NCBI RefSeq assembly: GCF_000764305.2 | Contig: NW_025939155.1 | Span: 1 to 64,000 of the forward strand | Length of the DNA: 64,000 nt | Source of the DNA: Hyalella azteca | Lineage: Eukaryota; Arthropoda; Malacostraca; Amphipoda; Hyalellidae | Direction: 5' to 3' | Part shown: piece after piece, positions 1-10,506 of the stretch | How positions within the stretch are numbered: position 1 is the first letter of the stretch | How the letters are laid out: every line of letters begins with the position of its first letter | Notes under the pieces: model-generated | What the model was told of the DNA's origin: nothing | The model's database searches: none | Seen by the model: only the letters and a program-made list of their open reading frames with translations | Position numbers and translations under genes: made by a program

Positions 1-95
1 CGAGTCTCTCATATCCACGAGCTTGTTAAATTCTCTCCGTATATTGGATACGAGTCTCACATATCCACGAGCTTGTTAAATTCTCTCCGTATATT
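1..95. repeat. 50-bp tandem duplication (2 copies)
   Basis: Two consecutive copies of a 50-bp unit starting CGAGTCTC and containing GAGCTTGTTAAATTCTC. They differ at one base in the core and diverge at the end of copy two. The array may extend beyond the window's left edge. Confidence 0.85.
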
Positions 96-995
96 TTCCA
101 AGTATTGAATTTTTCTGACACGCGGTGACGCGCTGGTCGGTAAAACCGGCATGGCTGGGCACGAATCGAATGCTTTATTAGACGTGTTGTACGAATGCCT
201 GAAGGTGGAGTCCATCCATGAATTTTGAATTTCAATTCCTACATGTTTCTAATTATGAAATAATTTCAGTTACATTGTTTTTAGTATTTAAATACCAGTG
301 AATTATTCAACAGAAATTATTAACTTACCAGTTAATTATATAAGTAAATAGCTAAAGCCTTACCATTATTTGATGTAATTGTGGTCAGAAGCTAATTAAA
401 GTCATAGAGGAAAATAATACTATTACAAAGAGCTTCCTAAACAGTTTTCAAAACTAAGGTTGACTGGAAAGAAATTCCATTTATTTTAATTTCCTTTAAA
501 AAGGCTAGTAAAAAATTTTAATCGAGTAAGAAGTTTAGCAATGCATATGAAGGAACAATTCTTTTGTTTGCATTAACCAAACCGAATCTTGAGATTGCAT
601 GTATGGCGGTTCAGACATTTCTGAATTAATCAAATAACCGATGACGAATCAAATAATCCATGAAGCTACATAAACTTCGTTAATATGTTACGTTCGACGT
701 TCAGCAGCGATGGAAATAATTGCCGGTAGGTGGGTTCTGTCATTTATTAATTTTATAATTTACTGACAACTGTCAAATATCCCCATGAAGATCCCACAAA
801 CTCGAAAAAAGTGTTGATTTAATACATGAGTACAGGATGTATAAATTTCAGGTATGTAGGTTTAGTCGTCTTGAAATTAGTCAATTCATCGATATAATTG
901 TCGCAAATGAAGTTGGACTCATTCAACCTTACTCGAAAAGTATGTTGATTTTACACTTGCGAAATGGCTGTAATAATTTCGGATATGTGGGCTAA
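96..995. other. AT-rich stretch, no gene recognised
   Basis: No recognisable protein or RNA gene. Two diverged direct copies of a block lie at about 795-860 and 925-990, both with an ACTCGAAAA...GTTGATTT core and ending in a (T)ATGTRGG motif, suggesting an old duplication with a period near 130 bp. Confidence 0.5.
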
Positions 996-1660
996 CCTAA
1001 CTTAACCTAAACATAAACCTGAACCTTAACCAATAACTGAACCTGGACCTGAACTTGAGCCTTAACTTAAACCTAAATCTGGATCTGAACCCTAACCTGA
1101 ATTTGCATCTGAACCTGATACTGAACTTGAGCTTGAACCTGAACCTAAACTTGATCCCAAAACGGAGTCTGTGAGTGCGCCTGGTCCTGAACCTAAACAC
1201 CTATGCCCAAAACCTAAACCGAAACCTGAACCTAAACCTAAATCTAGTCCTGAACCTAAACCTGAACTCAAACCTAAACCTAAATCTAAACCTAACACAT
1301 CATACCTAATCTAACCTAATTCAACCTAACCTAACCTACCTAACCTAACCTACCTAACCTAACCTACCTAACCTAACCTACCTAACCTAACCTACCTAAC
1401 CTAATCTACATAACCCACCTAACCTAACCGAATTAGCCTAACCTAACCAACCTAACTTAGCTAGCTAACCTAACCTAACCTACCTAATCTAACCTACCTA
1501 ATCTAACCTACTTAACCTAACCAACCTAACGTAATCAACCGAACCTAACCTACCTAACCAAACCTACCTAACCAAACCTACCTAACCTACCTAACCTTCC
1601 TTACCTACCTAACCTACCTAACCTAACCTACCTAACCTAACCAAACTAAATTTAGCCTAA
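996..1660. repeat. degenerate CCTAA / AACCTR array (telomere-like, interstitial)
   Basis: From about 996 to 1310 the strand shows a loose six-base period (AACCTG/AACCTA). From about 1310 to 1660 it becomes alternating CCTAA and CCTAC units. CCTAA is the complement of TTAGG, the canonical arthropod telomere repeat. The array is impure and followed by ordinary sequence on both sides, so it reads as an interstitial or subtelomere-derived array, not a chromosome end. Short open frames on the minus strand are translations of the repeat. Confidence 0.75.
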
Positions 1661-2827
1661 ACTAAATTTTTATGTTTGAATTTGCAAGTTATTCTGCAGT
1701 AATATATTCATATGACGATACATGAGCTAGCTAACACATTTAGTACCAGGGAGTTTGAACTGCGCCTCAAGGCTAAGTATTTGAAACAAGAAGAATGCCT
1801 CAGAGAATTTTCCACAGTTGGGAAGGAGCAAGAAACTCCTGCGCAAGAGAGTATGTTTCCTTAAAAGTAGCCAAGTTTTGAAGCGGTTGATTAGAAATCG
1901 AGCAGCAAGAAACTGCAGTCTAAATTTGGGAAGGTTTTACGTCTTCTGTTTTGTTAAGAAACTTCGGAGTTGGTGCGAGAGTTGGTACTTACAACGGCTT
2001 CTGTGCGACGCCTCATGTGGGGCAGTCGCAAGCCAAGGTTTGTCTTCGAGAAAACTCATAAATGTTGAGTTATATTAATGTTTTGTAAACTTCTAGAGAT
2101 ATGCGCCATTTTCTATCGGATTAATTTCTCATCTAAATGATTAATCTCTTTCCTTAGCAAGAATTTAGTGCATTTACTACAGTTATCCCGGTACTCATTG
2201 CCCTGAGATAGTAAAATGTTAAGCTCTGCTTCATTTGATCAAAAAGTGAACATTATTAAAATATATATGAACTTACATGATCAAAGTCCATTAATGATCA
2301 AATTACATTGCGCGAGAATACAATCAGCCTGCCTGCTAGCGGCTTCTAATTAGTCATTAATTAGCAGACTGAAATACATTTGGCGATGGCGTGATCGTTG
2401 TAACTAATTAAAATATAAGCGATCGGCCGCCGATAAGCCGGCTAACATTTTCAATAAGTTTCTCATGTTGTAGGTTATTACTAATGCAACGAAGCCTTGC
2501 ACAGACTCATTATGACGCACCGCAACAAATTAATCACCGCCTGCTGCCGATCTTTCGAATGATTTGCAGCAGCCGCGATAGGATTTGTGTTTACATTTCG
2601 GTTTGATGTCGATATTTGTGCCTATTTTTCACTGTGATCTTGATATCTCTGCCAGAATTCCCCTCTGATGTTATTATTTAACATTGATGTTAATATTTGC
2701 TTCTACACTTTTGAATATACGAAACGGCCTCATCAAATATTCTTCTGATTATTAAACTTCCAGAGCGGATACCGAGTGACCCGAGTGTATTTTAATTTAT
2801 ATTAAAGTGTTTCAACAAACCGCAGGA
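1661..2827. other. no gene recognised
   Basis: Ordinary AT-rich sequence. A small palindrome (CTAATTA...TAATTAG) lies near 2347. The 86-codon plus frame at 1818-2078 resembles nothing I know and has no supporting context. Confidence 0.45.
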
Positions 2828-2937
2828 ATGGAAACACTAGCACAACTAATAGGAAGTTCTTCAAATGAAGCACTGCCTCAGCAAGCAAATAAACAAGACA
2901 TCAGCAGAAAATTGTTGCGGGAGAAGAAGAAGAAACA

Positions 2938-3070
2938 CCTACCACAGCATCAGCTACCACAGCATCAGCTACCACAGCATCAGCTACCACAGCATCAGCT
3001 ACCACAGCATCAGCTGCCACAGCATCAGCTGCCACAGCATCACCTGCCACAGCATCAGCTGCCACAGCAT
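2938..3070. repeat. 15-bp minisatellite, about 9 units
   Basis: Unit CCACAGCATCAGCTA with A/G variation at the end of the unit. Because the unit is a multiple of three, both strands stay open. A plus frame from an ATG at 2828 runs to 3154 and reads through the array as PQHQL repeats, then a basic tail. The flanking codons give no recognisable domain, so I annotate the DNA repeat, not a protein. Confidence 0.9.
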
Positions 3071-3071
3071 A

Positions 3072-3665
3072 CCAGGCTCCGGGTGATTGCATTGAAGCGC
3101 TTTATTTACAAGCTGAATCTCGAATTGGATTTCGTGCAGGGAAACATTTTCTGATTCAAGACTTTATTTACGCCAGCAAAGCGAACGATTGGAAGCGCTC
3201 GAGAGTAAAACGCTCAGAGTAAATCTGGATAAAAACAAACTCTTCACTCTAAAACCGAAGTAACATCTTTGTGCATTTTATAATGCTGGTTCTGAATTTG
3301 AATTTGATTCGGAGCATATATAATGTTTTATTATTTATTAGCTTGTCTCACTCTCATTCAATAAGAGTAAAATCATGTTCACGAAAGTTTGAAAAAGAAA
3401 TTTTTACGATCTCATCATGAACCGCACGCCCTGTAGTAACTCACAACTGCAGTCACGTGGACATCTCTTGCTGATTACCACAATGGGTGCCCAGGTGCAG
3501 TCTGAGCAAGCCATCTCACTAAGAACGATGCCTATTATCTTTGTCGTGAGTTTCTAACGGAATAATTTACCAGCAAATGATGCGATGCAAATTGACAATC
3601 AGGAGACCTGGCGAGACAAGTTCCGGTGCGGCGGCCGATGAACCTTTGAAGGCGACCGCGCAGCG
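3072..3665. other. no gene recognised
   Basis: No domain, RNA or element ends recognised. Confidence 0.4.
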
Positions 3666-3806
3666 GGCGACTGGGCCACACGACCCTCGAACGAACCATG
3701 GCCACACGACCCTGGGCCACACGAACCTCTGACGAACCTGGGCCACACGACCTTCAGACGAACCTGGGCCACACGAACCTTGGACGAACCTGGGTCACAC
3801 GATCCT
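3666..3806. repeat. about 26-bp minisatellite, irregular
   Basis: Five or so units built from GGGCCACACGA followed by CC/ACC...GACGAACCT. Unit lengths vary because one half is missing from some copies. Confidence 0.75.
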
Positions 3807-4159
3807 GAGAGGACGTGCAATAGCTACGGCGACAAGATTTCGGATTTATTCGTTGCGACCGTTTAGTCCAATTATCGAAAAGAAACTGGCAAGATTCAAG
3901 CATATATTTTGTCATGAGACATTGGTTCAACGCAATTTTTCCACTTGCAAGTACAAGCTGTGCAGTCTGTAATGTTCTAGAATATAATAGTATATGCAAT
4001 GGTGAACATTTTATTTGTAGAAAAATTTGAAATTAACACCGAAAAAACATTGGAAGATTCAGTTAAATCTGCTGGCGTAAATTTTGCTACTAGAATAAAG
4101 ATTATTCTTATTTCTTCCTTGTAGATGAAATAATGTGTAATGAGAGCATTAACTTTGAA
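3807..4159. other. no gene recognised
   Basis: AT-rich sequence between a minisatellite and a weak open frame. Nothing else seen. Confidence 0.4.
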
Positions 4160-4430
4160 TTAATCCTCTTCTATCACTCTTGAACATTCATTCCTCGTTT
4201 TACCCTCGAGCGTCCGTTTAACTAAAACTTTTCCTCGACGTATGTTCGTTGCCGCCAAGTTAGTGCCAGAAGGCAAAAAGCTCTTCATCTTTAGAATGGC
4301 TGCAGGACCTCTGTCTCGGAGCTGAGTTACTGCGACACCAGCGACATAACTTGCACTATTTGCACCTTCTTTACTCCGACCTAAGGCATCGCTAGTTCCC
4401 TGCACTGGCTTCTCAGTGAATTTTTCCTCC
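4160..4430 (-). CDS. unrecognised open frame, possible terminal exon
   Basis: A minus-strand frame is open for about 90 codons to a TAA at 4160-4162, with varied, non-repetitive composition (charged residues spread along it, GAN..ATNIRRGK near the C-terminal third, acidic EED end). There is no good ATG at its start; an AG at 4431-4432 could be a 3' splice site but lacks a clear pyrimidine tract. I recognise no family. It could equally be a chance frame, since some frames of this length are expected in 64 kb. Confidence 0.2.
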
Positions 4431-5215
4431 TGAGCGTTTCGTTAAAATGTGCCCGGGGACGCTTGTGCCTTCCTATACTCAGAGAAATAGGATGGGATTT
4501 TGTCAAAGTAGCGATGCACTTATTGTCCTTGTATAGGTAATCCTGACCGAGTTTGGCTCGGCAAAGGGCGCTTCACTGTAATGTGCTGAGAACACGTTAC
4601 ACGTTCCTGGACAAATGATCCATTATTTTTTCTGGGTGTTCAAGGAAGAGCGTCACGAATGCCGGAATGCGGACAGAAAAGAATATACGTTTCCGCCTCC
4701 GCCTTTTGTTTGAATGAAATCACGGCTTGGTTTGGCGTGGGGTGTGAAGACCGTAGGGTATGATATGATACTTTCTCCCAAATAGAAAGTGGAAGAAATA
4801 AACTTAATTTCAATTTTGTTCATTGGTCAAGATGTAGTATTTTATTTGTAACAAAAATAGAAAATGGTGTGTTGTCTTTTTTGCAATATATTGCGTTATG
4901 CAAAAAGTATAAGGATCAAAGGAAGTATAATTGTCATTCCCACTACGCTAAATAAAAAAATCTAGATTTAACACTGTAAATAAATTGCAATCATGCATTA
5001 TTTATTAAAAGGAATTTGCATTGTATTTAATGTATGACGGCCTAATATTCCTTCTTTACGCTTATTACAAACGAGCTGTATGCAAACTTAAAAGATTAAT
5101 TAACGGGGTTAAAATAAACAATTAACTCGAACATTTCATGGTAACCCCAGAGCTGCACGAAATTTTTCACTCTCACTATTCCCCCGATTTACAGGCAACG
5201 TTACTAAGCTTTTTT
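4431..5215. other. no gene recognised
   Basis: Contains a TGCACTTATTGTCCT block near 4514 that recurs near 6414, perhaps a diverged dispersed repeat. Otherwise nothing. Confidence 0.35.
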
Positions 5216-5345
5216 TTTCTGAATATTTCCCCAGTATATTTCACCCGTTTATTTCCCCAAGCATTCCCCAGCATATTTTCACAGTATATTTCCCCAGTGT
5301 ATTTCCCCAAGCCTTTCCCAATATATTTCTTCATCATATTTCCCC
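5216..5345. repeat. irregular TATTTCCCCA(G) repeat
   Basis: Repeated TATTTCCCCAG/ TATTTCCCCAAGC blocks at roughly 20-bp spacing. The 96-codon plus frame through it is a by-product. Confidence 0.65.
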
Positions 5346-5552
5346 AAGCTTCCCTCGCGCGCAAAGTTCGCCGCGCTCTCCACCCTCCATATTTCTGCCA
5401 ATTTCTGCCTGCATGTTCATGCGGTTGAGCTAGTCCCTCTTGGTGCATATTTTGTTGCGCGATAATTAGGAATTCATGCGAGCTTAATGACTTGCGGCGC
5501 TATTTACAAGTCATTTCCTAAGCTGGGCTCCGTGCCTTAGTTTTATGCCGGC

Positions 5553-5742
5553 CTAAAGTTGCCACTCCTCTTAAAGTCGCCACACTGTTTAAAGTCGCCA
5601 CACTGCTTAAAGTTGCCACACTGCTTAAAGTTGACACACTGCTTAAAGTTGCCACACTACTTAAAGTTGCCACACTGCTTAAAGTTGCCACACTGCTTAA
5701 AGTTGCCACACTGCTTAAAGTTGCCGCTCTAAGATTGCCACA
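5553..5742. repeat. 18-bp minisatellite, about 10 units
   Basis: Unit AGTTGCCACACTGCTTAA with scattered changes, clearest at 5590-5720. The minus-strand frame LSSVAT repeated is its translation. Confidence 0.9.
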
Positions 5743-5978
5743 GAAGCATGGAGCTCCTCTGCGAAGGCAAGACATGATCAAAATCTTGGTCGGATTATCG
5801 TCGGCCACTCTTGCTCTCATCAATATTATGAGTCATGTTATTGAGGGATAACTCTGTCTCCATGCTAGTACTCTAACTGTCTCTCGCAGGTTCTGTTTCA
5901 TATTAAAAGGCACATAGTTTTTACACGTGTAATTTAACATTTACATTTTTCACGCGTGTAATTTAACATTTATATTGT

Positions 5979-6179
5979 TGTCGGGTCGTTCGTTCCGTTG
6001 GTTCAATGAAACGTGGCACAAATAACAGTTAACAGGCTTTATTCAGAGAACATTAACAAGCAGAGTTACACAGATAAAGAGTGTTCGGGCGGCGCGACCA
6101 GCATAACGTGGTTAAAAGGTCCGCACACGTGTAACACTGCTAAAAGACTCCCGGATCAACCCGCCACTGACTGACGACA
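5979..6179 (-). mobile_element. possible solo LTR, about 201 bp
   Basis: Read on the minus strand, the segment starts TGTCGTCAGTCAG and ends CGACCCGACA, giving the TG...CA ends of an LTR. An AATAAA lies inside it (complement at 6038-6043) at a plausible polyadenylation position. No internal retroelement sequence is adjacent, so it would be a solo LTR. I did not find a clean target duplication; ATTGT on the left and CATTGT on the right are only an approximate match. Could be a chance TG/CA-bounded stretch. Confidence 0.35.
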
Positions 6180-7412
6180 CATTGTCACAGCGAGAAATCC
6201 GCTAAATTAAAATGAGAAAATATGACAACACCTAATTCATTAATGAGGAAATACTTTAATTGCCAAAATCATAATAAGATACAAGGCTAGCGTGAGACAG
6301 GCGAACTCACAATAATACACTATACAAATGTTAAAAATTACACCCTACAACAACATATAATTTAGATTGGACGTGTTTTTACACGTGTAATCTAATATTT
6401 ACAATAGTGATGTGCACTTATTGTCCTCACAAGAACGAAACCTTGACCGGGAAGAAAATCAGCACCTCTTTGCTAAAAATAGAAAAATTGCTTTATTGTA
6501 GCATGAGTTAAATTAATAGCATTCGTTAACATCGTGGGCCCTCTATTTGATTCCTAAAATAATTCTACAGCATAATTAGTAATTACGCCTTGAAGCGGCA
6601 ACGCTTATAATGAGATACATTTTAGGCACCACAGCTTTACTGATTAGCTGACGGGAGATATGATTATCTTTAAATTAATAATGAGTAGACGGTGATGATT
6701 TCATGCAATTAACATCAGAATTGTATAATTTATTTAGTCTAGTCTAATTTTGAGGCCTCAGTTTTGAAGGTAATCTGCGAAAAATTATTGCGTCATATTA
6801 TCCTAAGGGTGACCAAATTTCTTACCCACTGATCGAGGAGGGAACGGTTGTACATAACTCTGGGAATTCTTTTTTGCCAGAAAAAAACTCGATCAGAATG
6901 ATCAACACGATGACAAAAAACATTAGCACAAACTCACTCATTTGTTTGAGTGTGTGGACACGACAGATACACAAGTGCCATATAGACACGTCGCTCCTGC
7001 GCTACAACGCTATATACGTTACAGCCGAAACACGACTCATAATTTAGGCCGGATTATCGGCGGCCATCCTCTTTCCGTCTCCCAATCATCGATGAAATTG
7101 CCAAAATTTGAAATTAAGTGCAGAGCCTCAAACTTGTTCCCAGCGGAGGCTGTTGTCGCAGGACGAACTTCTCCCGCTGTCGGTGTCGCGCTGTGAGCGA
7201 GCATTCGTTATATTTTGTTCTAGATACTTTTTACATAAAAATTTTACGAGTTTTTAAGTTAGATTTTTGAATTTTCAACGATATTTGTTAAAGGAATCTC
7301 ATTATTTTAAGGGAATAAATTTACGCTTTTTATATATACATAAATTAATTTCATCGAAATTTCGTCTTTTTATATATAAGACAATTAATATATTCCTTGA
7401 TTAAAATTAATA
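6180..7412. other. no gene recognised
   Basis: An ACACGTGTAAT block near 6371 repeats similar blocks at 5922-5958 on the other side of the LTR candidate. The 84-codon plus frame at 6942-7196 is unrecognised. Confidence 0.35.
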
Positions 7413-7420
7413 ATGAAGAT

Positions 7421-7612
7421 GCACCACAAGCAGCCTTGTACTGCGCGTCATGTTACGCACCACAAGCAGCCTTGTATTGCGCGTCATGTTACGCACCACA
7501 AGCAGCCTTGTATTGCGCGTCATGTTACGCACCACAAGCAGTTGTACTGCGCGTCATGTTACGCACCACAAGCAGTTGTATTGCGCGTCATGTTACGCAC
7601 CACAAGCAGTTG
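7421..7612. repeat. 34/36-bp minisatellite, about 6 units
   Basis: Unit contains GCGTCATGTTACGCACCACA then AGCAGCCTTGTA or the shorter AGCAGTTGTA. The first three units are the long form and the later ones the short form. It ends at the single undetermined base 7613. Confidence 0.9.
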
Positions 7613-7613
7613 N
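7613..7613. other. single undetermined base (N)
   Basis: One N exactly where the minisatellite stops and unrelated sequence begins. A lone N at a repeat edge is probably a scaffolding or gap-filling join. Confidence 0.8.
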
Positions 7614-7618
7614 TTTAG

Positions 7619-7656
7619 TCGAACTGATGATGGAGCTGGACTCCGAAACGTTTTCA
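7619..7656 (+). ncRNA. hammerhead ribozyme motif with intact core (Penelope/retrozyme type)
   Basis: In order: GAA (stem I, 7621-7623), the conserved core CTGATGA (7624-7630), a stem II of GGAG (7632-7635) and CTCC (7641-7644) closed by a CTGGA loop, GAAA (7645-7648), then CGTT and TTC, the last able to pair with the GAA of stem I. The predicted cleavage triplet is GUU. Stem III is only AC/GU with no loop, the minimal form known in hammerheads of Penelope-like elements, which are thought to act as dimers. All invariant core positions I can check are present. No Penelope protein sequence follows on this strand, so it is probably a fragment of an element end. Activity is not shown by sequence. 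Confidence 0.6.
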
Positions 7657-8211
7657 ATATCGATATGGTGAATTTTCTTGGCGTTTTCTTTGCTTTTAAA
7701 TTCCTTATAAAATGCACTGAGATAAAGCGGACGGAAATTCGAAAAGAGGCCAGGATGCAGCCTAATGGTCTTAGATGGCAGCGATAGCGGCCACAAGATG
7801 GCGCTCGAGCTCCCCAAGCATTCACTTCTTTTCATTTTCAGAGCTGCATTCCAGTGGGATGTATTTCTATCAGGAAATTGCTCGCCTGCTCTAGAATAAT
7901 TAAATTTGCACTGCCTGCATGAAGATAATATAGTAAAGCGAACAAAGGTATATCAACAGTAGTAATATAATTAAAAATTATATGATGTCATAGTAACGAA
8001 TTTGCCCCGTAAATAGTGCATAAATAGCTGTGACATAATTATACGCAATAGTACCCGCTTGTCAACTTTAAATTTAACAGCAAGCAATGAAAATTGCGTA
8101 CTGAGTGTTGCGTCCCTCGCTATCAAAGTGCCCATCCGCGTAAAATGTGCACGCAAAATCAAGTTTGAGCTCATGGTTTGTATCTACGTACGAGAGGCGA
8201 AGAAAAATCTC
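7657..8211. other. no gene recognised
   Basis: Sequence downstream of the hammerhead motif. I cannot define where the parent element, if any, ends. Confidence 0.35.
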
Positions 8212-8420
8212 GAGCAGAGCGTGAGCGCCATTTAAGCATCAATAAGACTTACTTACTTGTAAGAGGAGTAGACCTCGGATGAGCAAGTGATGTCTTGAGC
8301 TGAGTGTGAGCACCATTTAAGCATCAATAAGACTTACTTGTAAGAGGAGTAGACCTCGTATGAGCAAGGGATGTCTTGAGCAGAGCGTGAGCACCATTTA
8401 AGCCTCCAATAAAAGTGAGC
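8212..8420. repeat. 81-85-bp tandem repeat, 2.5 copies
   Basis: Copies start at 8212, 8297 and 8378 with GAGC(A/T)GAG(C/T)GTGAGC and share CCATTTAAGC and GTAAGAGGAGTAGACCTCG. Copy one has an extra ACTT. Copy three breaks off after about 40 bp. Confidence 0.9.
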
Positions 8421-8685
8421 GCTAAAGTGGGATCCAGAGAAGCTTATTCATTTGATCGACGACAGTCACACTGAACTCATTGCTCAGGGTTAGGAGCTCT
8501 AAAGATGGTATATGTGTTGCACCCGCTCCACAGTTGGTAGGCAATGCTGGAACTTGCGTTCTTGTGCTTCGTTTCCTTTGAAATGCGAGCCTGAATAACA
8601 AATGATATGATGCTTCAGAACCAAAATAGTTAATATATCAGTTTATTTTACCATTATTTTAAATCAATAATTCCTGGTGCGGTCA
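8421..8685. other. no gene recognised
   Basis: Short interval between arrays; nothing recognised. Confidence 0.35.
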
Positions 8686-8755
8686 GCGCTGGTGTGAGGC
8701 AGGCACAGTGGTGAGGCAGGCGCAGTGGTGAGGCAGGCACAGTGGTGAGGCAGGC
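8686..8755. repeat. 17-bp minisatellite, about 4 units
   Basis: Unit AGGCAGGCGCAGTGGTG with CAC/CGC variation. The same unit forms a second array at 28151-28290, next to another adaptor. Confidence 0.9.
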
Positions 8756-8779
8756 CATCTAGATGTGTATAAGAGACAG
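8756..8779. other. Nextera/Tn5 adaptor remnant 1
   Basis: CATCT followed by AGATGTGTATAAGAGACAG (8761-8779), the Tn5 mosaic end used in Nextera libraries. It separates two unrelated minisatellites, so the join is suspect. Confidence 0.97.
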
Positions 8780-8878
8780 GCTGCTGCCGTGTGACTGCAG
8801 CTGTTACTGCTGCCGTGTGACTGCAGCTGTTACTGCTGCCGTGTGACTGCAGCTGTTACTGCTGCCGTGTGACTGCGG
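8780..8878. repeat. 26-bp minisatellite, about 4 units
   Basis: Unit starts GCTGCCGTGTGACTGCAGCT. Nearly identical copies begin immediately after the adaptor. Confidence 0.93.
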
Positions 8879-9361
8879 CCATCAGACCACCTAGACTGTG
8901 TTAAGTGTACGGGGTATAATGTTGTTAACGTAAAATCAGTCTCTATCCTTTAAAAAAAATTTTGTGTGACCGTGAAAATTAAATCCTGTTACGCGATCTT
9001 TGTAATGTACGAATCTGTCGAATTTTCCACGGTAACTTATGGTGCGACATTAGTAGCATTTTATTAGTAGTACTCCTAGAGTGATAATTAAACTTGAGAT
9101 CTATTCAATGTCGGCATACTTTTCGTATTCACAAAGGAAACTATACATATTTTTCATTTCACAATCCGCAACTCCATCCCAGCTAGAGGCTGTACTACAT
9201 ACGCCGGATCAAAAGCACAAATCTCCCCTTTGGTGGAGTTCTCATCTTGGCATCAGTGATCCAAAGCAATTGAAACCTAGCTGTCGATGGCACTGCAATA
9301 TGGATGAGTCCCAACATTTACACACTATTTGTTACAATATTTGTAACACTCGTGTATGTAA
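8879..9361. other. no gene recognised
   Basis: A 107-codon plus frame (9081-9404) runs from here into the degenerate repeat beside the Penelope element. It has a Cys/His-rich end but no recognised domain. Confidence 0.3.
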
Positions 9362-9430
9362 GCGTACCGGCTTAAGTAAACATACCGGCCTACATACATG
9401 TTGAGGCCTAATTAAGTTCACATATTGGCC
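9362..9430. repeat. degenerate 18-bp GGCCTAAGTACACGTA-type repeat, left of the Penelope element
   Basis: Imperfect units such as ACCGGCCTACATACATGT and GGCCTAATTAAGTTCACA resemble the clean array at 59096-59400. Confidence 0.6.
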
Positions 9431-9565
9431 TAATGCAGGTTTCATTGAAGACCAGAGAGTATTTCTTATTGGCAATTTTCTTATTGTTTTTCTCTATTCG
9501 GCGAATTAGGCTCTTGATAGGAACTGAAAAGTCAAATATCAGGTTTCCAAGGGATATTTTATTAT
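9431..9565 (+). repeat. inverted end copy, left
   Basis: Starts TAATGCAGGTTTCATTGAAG and ends near GGGATATTTTATT. It pairs with 10642-10775, with differences seen at one G/A and one T/C. Confidence 0.92.
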
Positions 9566-9575
9566 AATTTTAATT

Positions 9576-9618
9576 TTACGACGTTTCGAATGCAACTTCA
9601 TTCATTATCAAGTAGAGG
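9576..9618 (-). ncRNA. degenerate hammerhead-like motif of the Penelope element
   Basis: On the minus strand: CTAC, then TTGATAA in place of CTGATGA (9611-9605), a stem GAATG/CATTC with loop AAGTTG, then GAAA, CGTC and GTAA. Stem I can form through TAC/GTA, and the GUC triplet and minimal AC/GU stem III fit the PLE type. Two core bases deviate, so it is probably inactive. Its position just before the repeated end matches where PLE hammerheads sit. Confidence 0.6.
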
Positions 9619-9709
9619 ACGAGTTTTGCAACAAGTGAATTTGAAATTTTGAACTGACAATAGTACAAACATAGGGTATTATGGATACAGTTTGGAATCA
9701 AAGCTTGAA

Positions 9710-10204
9710 TTACGAGAACAATTTTAACGTCCTGACAAATACGGTAGTTTGTAAATTAATAGCTAGAGACTCCTGCTTGATGATGAGAGCCTCAGCTATG
9801 GCCAGTCTCGTGGCGTCTGGGCATCTCATGATGATTTTTGTGTGGGTCTCCAACGTCGCGCAAGTGAGTGTCTCATTATGAGCCTCCCTCAGGTGGTTCT
9901 TCGGTCCTCCGGTCTGGAGGTGGCATGTTAGGCGGCGGCTCAAAGTCGTGCTGGTCAAACCGATATAATTTACGTTCTGGAGAAGTCTACAACCTTCTTT
10001 GTGGCAGGAATATTTGTAAATAACATTAGTTTCTTGTAATGGGCCCGACTTTTTGCATGGATTATTTTTCATTATCAAATTCTTGACTTTCATGTTTTTA
10101 TAGTAAATCAGGAGTTTGATTCGGTCAGCTGTGGTTGTGCTTCTGATGTTATTGAGCACAATTGATTCGAGGACTCTTTCGTCAGTCTTGTGGGCTTCAG
10201 TCAT
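9710..10204 (-). pseudogene. GIY-YIG endonuclease domain of Penelope-like element
   Basis: A 164-residue frame. The GIY equivalent is VIY at residues 61-63 and the YIG is at 80-82, followed by the conserved Arg at about 90-91. A candidate glutamate (E138) and a later Asn (about 150) sit where GIY-YIG nucleases need them. Between and after the motifs lie C67-x4-C72 and H104-x4-H109, consistent with the zinc-binding insertion typical of PLE endonucleases. This domain nicks target DNA for target-primed reverse transcription. The frame itself is intact, but it is out of frame with the reverse transcriptase fragment upstream (56 bp away), so the polyprotein is broken. Confidence 0.88.
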
Positions 10205-10260
10205 CTGATTTTGGTAATAAATTGTTATAATACTTTCGTTAGATGCTGGTTCATTGTCCG

Positions 10261-10506
10261 TTATACGAGTACATCGAGGAAGGGCAAAGACTGATTCAGC
10301 CCGAATTCGCAGGTGAACGTCAAAACTGAACTGAGTTCTAAGGCCACGCGTAGCTCCGTTATGTGATTCTCGTCTCGAACAACGACAAAAATGTCGTCGA
10401 CGTATCTACAGTAGATTTCAGGCCTGATTGTTGCGTCCGACAATACTCGGTTTTCTAGTTCGCACATGTAGAATTCAGCAAAGGTTGGACCCAGAGGGCT
10501 GCCCAT
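10261..10506 (-). pseudogene. reverse transcriptase fragment of Penelope-like element
   Basis: An 81-codon frame opening with MGSPLGP (RT motif B), then RYVDD at residues 34-38 (motif C, the catalytic aspartates) and LPFLD near the end. The combination MGSPLGP...YVDD...LPFLD is characteristic of Penelope reverse transcriptases. It ends at a stop (10261-10263) right after LPFLDVLV, where the intact protein would continue. Upstream there is only about 135 bp before the inverted end copy, with no motif A and a stop a few codons before the Met. It is a truncated, non-functional copy. Confidence 0.88.

Noticed and set aside
996..1660. True chromosome end
   Set aside because: The array is impure and has ordinary sequence on both sides.
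2828..3154. PQHQL-repeat protein
   Set aside because: An ATG-started frame exists, but the flanks show no domain and the repeat DNA explains the length.
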